Assembly: GCA_030591745.1 (NCBI GenBank)
Contig: JAUVAM010000007.1
Location: 1-18,298 of the forward strand
Length of the DNA: 18,298 nucleotides
Origin: Deltaproteobacteria bacterium
Lineage (GTDB): Bacteria > Myxococcota > B64-G9
Reading direction: 5' to 3'
The translations under genes were made by a program, and so were the position numbers. Every line of letters starts with the position of its first letter. The first letter of the stretch is position 1. The notes under the pieces were generated by a model. It saw nothing but the letters and a program-made list of their open reading frames with translations, had not been told where the DNA came from and did no database searches. This document shows positions 7,901-13,919 of the stretch, piece after piece.

Positions 7901-8776
7901 CTAAGGGACGATGCCATAATGCTTGCTCTGTCCAAAAGAACCGCCGCCAATCCGTGCGCAGCCGAAAGACTGCAAGAACTCGTCGGCAACCCAATCATGG
8001 CCAACGGCATTGAAGTGCAACTCATCTACCAACAAATCATCCAGGGGCGCAACGTCTGCCCAGGCACTATACAGATCAACAAGCAACAATCGGTCCTCGG
8101 GCGTGATGGAGCTTCGGATGAGCTCGATTGCCTCACCCAGCTTGGCGATGATCGTCGGCTGCATGGCCTCACCGATCCAATGGGCCCAAGCATCTGAGCG
8201 CCCGTAGTTGGGATAAAGCAGGTAAGCCACATCCACGTCGGGATTCTCAACACGAATCTCGGCCACGATGTCGCGCACCCGCTCCAATACGATCATGACA
8301 AAATCGTTCAGCCCGTTGAACAGTCCATCGATATCACCCGCCTGAAACTTGTCGTTGGCAAAGTAAAGCACGTCGTTGCCGCCCAAAGAAATCAAGATCA
8401 GGTCAGCGGTCGCGAAATCGTCTCTGAGATCCTCGAAACGCCGCATGCCAGGGGTCCACTGAGCGCTCTCGGTGCCGGCCTCTGCTGCATTGATGGATTC
8501 AACCACGGCCAACTCGCCCAGGCGCTCGGCAACCAAAGCCGGAAATCGAGGACTCCCGCCCCAGACCGGCAAACTATCACCGATGGTCACCATCTTGACC
8601 GAGCCGCTGTCGAGCGCGGAGACCAGGCGCGATGCCAAATTCTTCGAAGCGGTCCATTCCTCGGCGGCCAACTCGGGTCCCACGTGATAAAGCCCGGGTG
8701 CCAATTCACCGAATGCAAAAAAAACCATCCTCACAGGTATAAAAAACTCGCTCGCCGGAGGGTCCACGCAGGACAA
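7901..8776 (-). CDS. SGNH/GDSL hydrolase domain, C-terminal part of a frameshifted lipoprotein esterase
   Basis: The open frame of 291 codons holds a complete SGNH hydrolase. Block I is GDSL with S68, the glycine block is around G101, GGND is at 132-135, and the DxxH block is D251/H254. These are the residues of an esterase, lipase or acyl-esterase of this superfamily, here probably periplasmic. The frame has no convincing start: the first codons overlap the preceding frame, and the internal ATG near 8730 has no properly spaced ribosome site. Its first meaningful residues (AFGELAPGLYHV) complete a domain that begins in the other frame, so this is the downstream half of one 364-residue lipoprotein interrupted at 8717-8724. 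It ends 9 bases before the amidase start, so the two are probably co-transcribed. Confidence 0.8.
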   Translation of the reverse strand: MSCVDPPASEFFIPVRMVFFAFGELAPGLYHVGPELAAEEWTASKNLASRLVSALDSGSVKMVTIGDSLPVWGGSPRFPALVAERLGELAVVESINAAEAGTESAQWTPGMRRFEDLRDDFATADLILISLGGNDVLYFANDKFQAGDIDGLFNGLNDFVMIVLERVRDIVAEIRVENPDVDVAYLLYPNYGRSDAWAHWIGEAMQPTIIAKLGEAIELIRSSITPEDRLLLVDLYSAWADVAPLDDLLVDELHFNAVGHDWVADEFLQSFGCARIGGGSFGQSKHYGIVP

Positions 8777-8996
8777 CCTCTCGCTCTACATCAAAAGCAT
8801 CACCCCGATGATAGCCCGCCTCGTAAAGGGAAAGATCACTCAAGTCCTGGTCGTGATAAACCACACCGGTGATCGCCGGCGCCTTCTGTCCCTCGGCATA
8901 GTCACAGCCATCAAGCACGGGCTCAGGCTCACCGCCGCCGCATGCGGTCAGCATCAAAGTCAAACAGAACCCTGCGAAGTTGCGGTAAAATCTCAT
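8706..8996 (-). CDS. N-terminal part of the frameshifted SGNH lipoprotein (signal plus SdrD-B-like domain)
   Basis: The start ATG at 8996 is preceded by GGGAGG (9007-9012). The first residues form a lipoprotein signal ending LTAC with Cys at residue 19. The mature part resembles an SdrD-B/carboxypeptidase-regulatory-like beta-sandwich: G-V-x-x-D near its start, then VVLRGPSG, then CEDGFF. The family's hallmark ending, DGxFxFxxLxPGxYxV, is split: DGFF lies in this frame and AFGELAPGLYHV in the frame of the SGNH piece. The frame ends at a TGA at 8706 a few codons after the T8 run. A longer reading starting at 9071 is less likely because it would put 25 residues before the signal peptide. Confidence 0.75.
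   Translation of the reverse strand: MRFYRNFAGFCLTLMLTACGGGEPEPVLDGCDYAEGQKAPAITGVVYHDQDLSDLSLYEAGYHRGDAFDVEREVVLRGPSGERVFYTCEDGFFCIR
8717..8724 (-). other. Homopolymer run at the frameshift site
   Basis: Eight A on the plus strand (eight T in the sense of the gene). Removing one base joins the lipoprotein frame to the SGNH frame and gives one continuous 364-residue protein. It could be a sequencing error, a real mutation, a phase-variable tract or a site of RNA polymerase slippage. Confidence 0.75.
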
Positions 8997-9163
8997 GCTG
9001 GCGCTTCCTCCCTGGCCCTGGAGCCGCATATGGCCCAAGCTGGGCTCAGGCCTTGGCTCCACAATCGTCAAAATACCACTACAAAGCCGACTACTCCAAG
9101 CAACATCCCTGCAAGTGAGGGCATTTTTCTTTGTTTGCCATTACTCTTCATTCTTTCCACTCC

Positions 9164-9192
9164 TTGTCGAGATCTTCCTTTTCTCGTTTAAA
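9164..9192 (+). promoter_or_regulatory. Possible promoter for the MBOAT gene pair
   Basis: The 274-base gap between divergent genes (8997-9270) is the most AT-rich stretch here. TTGTCG (9164-9169) and TTTAAA (9187-9192) are separated by 17 bases and each match the sigma70 consensus at 4 of 6 positions. I see no clear match for the opposite strand and no gene in the gap. Confidence 0.25.
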
Positions 9193-9270
9193 TTTTGAAG
9201 TTTAGAGCATGTGTGGAAAACTTCGGCCTTGTCCGCCTGAAATTCGAGCCACCGTCCAAGGACCGGCATT

Positions 9271-10692
9271 ATGCTCTTCCAAACCCTAGAGTTCTTCGTG
9301 TTCTTCGTCGTGGTGGCGACCTTCGCCCAGATCTATCGGGGTCCGACACGTAAGTGGCTGCTACTGCTCGCTTCCTACTACTTTTATATGGCCTGGGACC
9401 CCCGTTTCTCCGCTTTGATTCTGGCGTCGACCCTCATCGACTATGTCTGCGGGCTACGCATCCAGGCGTCGGAAAACCCACGTCCGCGCAAACGATGGTT
9501 GGTGCTTTCCCTGGCTAGCAACTTGGGGCTGCTGGCCGCCTTCAAGTATTTTGGTTTTTTCTCCAGCCTGGCAAACGACTTCCTTGAGTTCTTTCAGATT
9601 CAGAGCCAAATCGAGATGTGGCAAATCACTCTTCCTGTGGGCATCTCCTTTTTTACCTTCCAATCCATGTCCCATACCATCGATGTGTATCGCCGGGAAA
9701 TCACGGCCGAGCGCTCCTTTCTTAACTTCGCCACCTATGTGGCCTTCTTTCCCCAACTGGTTGCCGGCCCCATCGTGCGGGCCCGAGATTTCTTGCCGCA
9801 AATCAGGGAAGGCGGAGACCCGTTTGACGCAGAACGCCTGTTGAGTGGCTTGCAGAGAATTTTGATCGGCCTGGTAAAAAAGGTGGTCGTAGCGGACACC
9901 CTGGGCACCCTGGTGGACGCGGTTTTCGCTGCACCGGACGCAGTGGACACACCTATGGCCTGGCTGGGGGCGGCCTGCTTCGGTTTACAAATCTACCTGG
10001 ATTTCTCCGGCTACTCGGACATGGCTATCGGCCTGGCGCGCATTTTGGGATATCGCATTCCCGAAAACTTCGATCTGCCCTATCTATCAGCCAGCCCCTC
10101 CGAGTTTTGGAATCGCTGGCACGTCAGCTTGTCCAGCTGGCTACGAGACTACCTATATGTCCCTCTGGGGGGCAACCGCATGGGGCGGAGTAGAACCCTG
10201 GCCAACCTGCTCCTAACCATGCTCTTGGGAGGGTTGTGGCATGGGCCCCACTACCGCTTTCTCCTTTGGGGGCTAGGACATGGTTTGCTACTGATATTAT
10301 ACCGCCTGGCTCGCCCCGTGAAGCATCGACTGGAAGGATTGCCGGGCAAGCGGGCCCTGGCTATTCTTATCTGGTTCGTTTTGGTCACTGCGATGTGGGT
10401 GCCCTTTCGAGCAGGCACGGCACCGGCCACCTTCGCCCTGTGGGACAAGATGTTTCTCTCCTGGCAGGTGGACTTTGAAGCAACCAACTTGAGCAACGTA
10501 AATCTGCACTTCATCGCCGCCCTACTGGGCGCGGTGCTTATTGTTCACCTGGGGGCGGCCGTCGCCCGCGCCCGCCTGATCCTGCTGAGCCAAACATTGC
10601 CGATGCGAGCCATCCTATGGGGCGGGCTGGCTTTCGCCTTCCTCCAACTCCGCCACGACGGGCTCGTGCCTTTCGTGTACTTTCAATTCTGA
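9271..10692 (+). CDS. MBOAT family O-acyltransferase (AlgI-like)
   Basis: A 473-residue multi-spanning membrane protein of the membrane-bound O-acyltransferase family, close to AlgI/DltB/PatA-type proteins. Hallmarks are PVGISFFTFQ (122-131), QLVAGPIVR (162-170), DFSGYSDMA (244-252), FWNRWHVSLSSW (279-290) and the LLGGLWHG block (318-325), which contains the putative catalytic H324. Such proteins pass an acyl group, usually acetyl, across the inner membrane for transfer to a polysaccharide, teichoic acid or peptidoglycan. The ATG is preceded by AAGGA at 9258-9262. The next gene starts 7 bases after the stop, so the two form a unit. No alginate synthase genes are in the window, so an alg gene name is not justified. 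Confidence 0.92.
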   Translation: MLFQTLEFFVFFVVVATFAQIYRGPTRKWLLLLASYYFYMAWDPRFSALILASTLIDYVCGLRIQASENPRPRKRWLVLSLASNLGLLAAFKYFGFFSSLANDFLEFFQIQSQIEMWQITLPVGISFFTFQSMSHTIDVYRREITAERSFLNFATYVAFFPQLVAGPIVRARDFLPQIREGGDPFDAERLLSGLQRILIGLVKKVVVADTLGTLVDAVFAAPDAVDTPMAWLGAACFGLQIYLDFSGYSDMAIGLARILGYRIPENFDLPYLSASPSEFWNRWHVSLSSWLRDYLYVPLGGNRMGRSRTLANLLLTMLLGGLWHGPHYRFLLWGLGHGLLLILYRLARPVKHRLEGLPGKRALAILIWFVLVTAMWVPFRAGTAPATFALWDKMFLSWQVDFEATNLSNVNLHFIAALLGAVLIVHLGAAVARARLILLSQTLPMRAILWGGLAFAFLQLRHDGLVPFVYFQF

Positions 10693-10699
10693 GGCTTAT

Positions 10700-11773
10700 A
10701 TGGCCAATTCAAAATGGTCTTCTCTCCTTGTCATCCCCCTGGCACTGATTCCCCTTGGAATCATCTGGAGCGCCAACTTCCTGCTCTACACCTACGCTGG
10801 CGTCGGCAGCCACCGGAACGTCTACGACCTCTTGCGATCGGACGAGGACCAGATGGAAGCCATCCTGCGAAAGGTTTCCGACAACTGCTCTGAGAGTCAA
10901 AAGCTCAAAACACCACGATGGGTGGGCGACGCCGATGCACCTAGCACTCTGGTGGCCCTGGGCTCATCGCCCACGGGCCTTGCCCTGGTTCAAGCTGAGG
11001 CGGACAGCCTGGGCAAGCGCCTCCATATGAAACTGTTCAGCCTGTGGACCCACGTCACCCCGATAGATCGCTTCGATGACCGCCTCAGAATGCTCCTCGC
11101 GGTCTCCCCCCCGGACGTGCTCCTGCTGGAGGTCAACTTCACCTTTGCCAACGATTTCCTGATAGGTTTCCGGGAAAAGACTGAGACTTTTCCAGGTCCA
11201 TGGAACGCCAACCAAGCCATATACAATCCCGAACTGCTCGACTTGGAGCGAGCCATCGGCCTGCCCGCCGATGCGGCTGGTAATGCTCGACGCTTCCGGA
11301 TCGCCCTGACCCAACTTCAACATCAGCTAAACAAGAACCAATGGTTTGAAATCCACGGCCACCGGACCAGCTACGAGGAAAGGCCTCTGACTCGGGTATC
11401 CGATCCGCGACTGCTGTCGAACCATGTGATGGTTTACGTACTCGAACGAATCGCCCGCTTGTGCCGAAGCCACGGCGTGGGCTTGGTGGTTTGGGTACCG
11501 CCCCGCGCTGCCCCCCTGGTGGTATTCGGCCCTCAAGGGCTGGATCCGGCCGGTCCCAGCCGGCGAGCCCTACGCTTCGCCGCCCGCCGATGGGGGTTCA
11601 AGGTCTTCGACTACGATGGAGCCTATAAACAAAAGCGATTGTTTCGCGATGCCATACACCTCAACGCCCTTGGAGCGGAGAGATTCAGCCGACGATTCTT
11701 CAAGGATCTGGAGACCTTCTTGAAGGGCGGTGCCAGCGATTCGGAGTACGTTCAAATCGAGCAATCAGATTAG
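10700..11773 (+). CDS. Membrane-anchored SGNH-like protein, MBOAT partner (AlgJ/AlgX/DltD-like arrangement)
   Basis: A 357-residue protein with an N-terminal membrane anchor (about 8-31) and an SGNH-like soluble domain. A GSS sequence (G88-S90) stands where GDS is usual, and a C-terminal D317-A-I-H320 gives the Asp/His pair of the family, so a Ser-Asp-His catalytic set appears intact. LLLEVNF (in the position of the third block) supports the fold. Proteins of this type next to an MBOAT protein accept the acyl group and transfer it to the final polymer outside the cytoplasm, as AlgJ/AlgX or PatB do. The gene starts 7 bases after the MBOAT stop with GAGG at 10691-10694. The assignment rests on motif layout and context; overall similarity to named members is low by eye. 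Confidence 0.75.
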   Translation: MANSKWSSLLVIPLALIPLGIIWSANFLLYTYAGVGSHRNVYDLLRSDEDQMEAILRKVSDNCSESQKLKTPRWVGDADAPSTLVALGSSPTGLALVQAEADSLGKRLHMKLFSLWTHVTPIDRFDDRLRMLLAVSPPDVLLLEVNFTFANDFLIGFREKTETFPGPWNANQAIYNPELLDLERAIGLPADAAGNARRFRIALTQLQHQLNKNQWFEIHGHRTSYEERPLTRVSDPRLLSNHVMVYVLERIARLCRSHGVGLVVWVPPRAAPLVVFGPQGLDPAGPSRRALRFAARRWGFKVFDYDGAYKQKRLFRDAIHLNALGAERFSRRFFKDLETFLKGGASDSEYVQIEQSD

Positions 11774-11780
11774 ACAGATT

Positions 11781-12428
11781 CTACTGGCTGGTAGCAGCCA
11801 GGACTTCCAAGCCGCTGCGGGCATTGAGGTTGCTCCGTCGAATGCGAAGCACCTGGTCAAACATCTTTTTGGCCTCTGCTTTGCGGCCCATTCGCAGATA
11901 GGTCCAACCCAGCCCCAGCATCATCTCCAACTCGCTGGGGTAGGACTCCAAAACCTGCTGATACTGTTTCAGAGCCTTGGCGTACTTGCCCTGAGAAAAG
12001 TATATGAAAGCCAGACGGCTGCCCGCCAGGTAGTGATGAGGCGCAAGCAAGCAAAGCTCTTCGCCGAGTTTTTCAGCTACCGCCCATTGCCTGACCGCCA
12101 TCAAGGGCAACATCAGGCCCAGCTTGGGCTCAATGGCCTTGGGGCGCAGGGCCGAGGCTTTCTTGTAATAGGTGATGGACTCGTCGTGGCGAGCCTTTCG
12201 GTAGTACAACCAGCCGGCTCTGAATGTGGCGATGTAATGGCTGGTGTCCTTGCGCAGCACCTGCAACACATCGTTAAGGGCACGGTCCATGTTGCCGGTG
12301 GCCTCGTAGGCAAAAGACGACTCAAAAAGTTCAGGGATGCCATCTTCCGCCTGCGCCAAGGTGCTCTTTGCGCCAACCAAAGTCAGCCACATGGCCATCA
12401 CACCCAATGCCAGCCTCTTGCCTGTCAT
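11781..12428 (-). CDS. Exported TPR protein, last gene of the operon
   Basis: A 215-residue protein with a signal peptide (cleavage likely after AQA at 27) and at least four TPR-like helical repeats, clearest at about 134-165 and 166-199. It aligns without gaps to the TPR half of the next protein (its residue n to residue n+8 there), sharing GW, Y..VL, P, EM and LGLGW at identical spacing. TPR proteins act as scaffolds; in alginate and similar export systems, a TPR lipoprotein assists an outer-membrane porin. Here there is no lipobox, so it is probably soluble in the periplasm. ATG at 12428 follows AGGAG (12437-12441). The gap to the upstream gene is 27 bases. Confidence 0.82.
   Translation of the reverse strand: MTGKRLALGVMAMWLTLVGAKSTLAQAEDGIPELFESSFAYEATGNMDRALNDVLQVLRKDTSHYIATFRAGWLYYRKARHDESITYYKKASALRPKAIEPKLGLMLPLMAVRQWAVAEKLGEELCLLAPHHYLAGSRLAFIYFSQGKYAKALKQYQQVLESYPSELEMMLGLGWTYLRMGRKAEAKKMFDQVLRIRRSNLNARSGLEVLAATSQ
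11784..11801. other. Hairpin at the junction of convergent genes
   Basis: CTGGCTG and CAGCCAG form a perfect 7-base stem with the 4-base loop GTAG, 10 bases after the stop of the plus-strand SGNH gene and within the last codons of the minus-strand TPR gene. No T-run follows on either side, so it is not a standard Rho-independent terminator. It may still mark the end of both transcripts. Confidence 0.35.
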
Positions 12429-12455
12429 ATTTCGTTCTCCTCTTGAAGGGTCACA

Positions 12456-13919
12456 TCAATACCATGCGCGCATACCAGCCACACCACCGACGAGCATGAA
12501 GTCCGCATCCGCGCCGTCCTGCTGGTCGCCAAAAAGATGCCGGAACTCGGCAAACAAAGACCAGTGCCGGCTAATGTTTACGTGGGTCCCAACCTGATAA
12601 CCGGCAAGAAAGCGATCGTCGTTATTCCAGACCGACCAGCCCCCATCATCCACAGCAAAGCGGCGCAGTCCATAAAAGCCGCCTGCGTGCAGGCTCCAAT
12701 TCTCCAAGGCCTGCCAGCTCAAACAAAACTTGCCGGAACCATACCAGGTCCAGCCCGTGTCGACTGACCCCCAGGCACCGGGCACCATCAGAACGCTTCT
12801 CTTTGACAAGCCGATGACCTCGCCTCCGACGAAAAGGTCCACCTCGCCGGGCAGATGCCAACGCAAGCCCGGGGAGACCTGCAGGACCATCAGCGCCCCG
12901 TACCAAGTGCCGTTGATTTCAAGATCAAAATCCGCGACCTCGCCCAGGCGCTGCATCTTGGCCGTGATGATGGGCGTGCTGCGCATATATTCGTTGTCCG
13001 CCACGAGGTACGTAAAGACCCCACGCCATCGCCAGGCCCCATCCGCGTACCCCAAAGACAAAACGGGATTGGATTGACCATAGTCCCCGCTGGAGACCTT
13101 GGCGGCGGCCTTGATCAAGGTGAGGCCGGCCACCAGCTCCAGGCCGTTTTCAAAGTTCAGAGCGGCGGACAAACTGAGGGTCGCGAGGCTCAGCTGATCG
13201 GTCTGCCCGCTGTAATTCAAGAAACTGGAAAACAGGGAGCCTGTGAAAATCACTCCTTTCGACTCGCCCGATTCCAGGCAGGCCTCCACACGCGGATCGT
13301 TTTTAAGCTTCTCCGCGGCCAGGGCACACTGGCGATGTCCGTCATCCAGATCGCCGGCCCGCAAGCGGCACCAGCCCAAGCCCAATCGCATCTCCGGGTC
13401 ATTCGGGCTTTCGCGCAGAACCCGCCGATACAAGGGTTCGGCCTCTTCGAAGCGCTCCAGCATGGACAAGGTGTAGGCCTGACGCCTCAGCGCCCAAAGG
13501 TTGTCCGGGTTAAGCTTGAGCAAGCGATCGCCCACCATCCAGGCCCCGGGGAAATCCTCGGCCTTGACCAGACAAGCCTGCTGACCCAACAAAGGATCTT
13601 CGGAGGCGGGAGCATGCGAGCTTGCTGCCCGGTAATGAACGAGTGCCTCCGGACAACGCTCGGCTTGCAGCAGCAACCAGCCCAAGCGCAGCCGTGTATC
13701 GTAGACGTCGGCGAGGGCCAGAGCCTTCTCCGCAGAAGCCAGGGCCGCATCTGGATGGCCGGCCATTTCTTGCCGCCAGCTTATGGCAAGCCACAAGTCC
13801 AAACGATTGGGTTGTGCGGCAAGCTCTATCCTCAGCTGATCGATGGCTTGCTCGTGAGCCGAAGCCTGCCCGGGCCCTGAAGCCAACAGCAACCATGCCA
13901 TGGCCAAGCACCAATTCAT
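12456..13919 (-). CDS. TPR plus beta-barrel outer-membrane protein (PgaA/BcsC-like layout)
   Basis: A 487-residue protein with a signal peptide ending ASA at about 21, five TPR-type repeats at about 38-210 and, from about 222 on, a region of alternating polar and hydrophobic/aromatic residues typical of transmembrane beta-strands. It ends in Trp-Tyr, fitting the aromatic C-terminal signal for outer-membrane barrel insertion. This periplasmic-TPR-then-barrel order is that of exopolysaccharide exporters such as PgaA and BcsC, although the barrel (about 265 residues) is somewhat short and the TPR part much smaller. The start overlaps the previous gene's stop as ATGA, indicating coupled translation. 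Likely an outer-membrane pore; cargo unknown. Confidence 0.8.
   Translation of the reverse strand: MNWCLAMAWLLLASGPGQASAHEQAIDQLRIELAAQPNRLDLWLAISWRQEMAGHPDAALASAEKALALADVYDTRLRLGWLLLQAERCPEALVHYRAASSHAPASEDPLLGQQACLVKAEDFPGAWMVGDRLLKLNPDNLWALRRQAYTLSMLERFEEAEPLYRRVLRESPNDPEMRLGLGWCRLRAGDLDDGHRQCALAAEKLKNDPRVEACLESGESKGVIFTGSLFSSFLNYSGQTDQLSLATLSLSAALNFENGLELVAGLTLIKAAAKVSSGDYGQSNPVLSLGYADGAWRWRGVFTYLVADNEYMRSTPIITAKMQRLGEVADFDLEINGTWYGALMVLQVSPGLRWHLPGEVDLFVGGEVIGLSKRSVLMVPGAWGSVDTGWTWYGSGKFCLSWQALENWSLHAGGFYGLRRFAVDDGGWSVWNNDDRFLAGYQVGTHVNISRHWSLFAEFRHLFGDQQDGADADFMLVGGVAGMRAWY

Noticed and set aside
8995..9198. Small plus-strand frame of 67 codons in the divergent gap
   Set aside because: No ribosome site, partly antisense to the lipoprotein start region, and composition dominated by the T-rich gap.
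9271..11773. Calling the pair algI/algJ
   Set aside because: The fold and order fit, but no alginate synthesis or export gene is in the window and overall similarity cannot be measured here, so a specific gene name would overreach.
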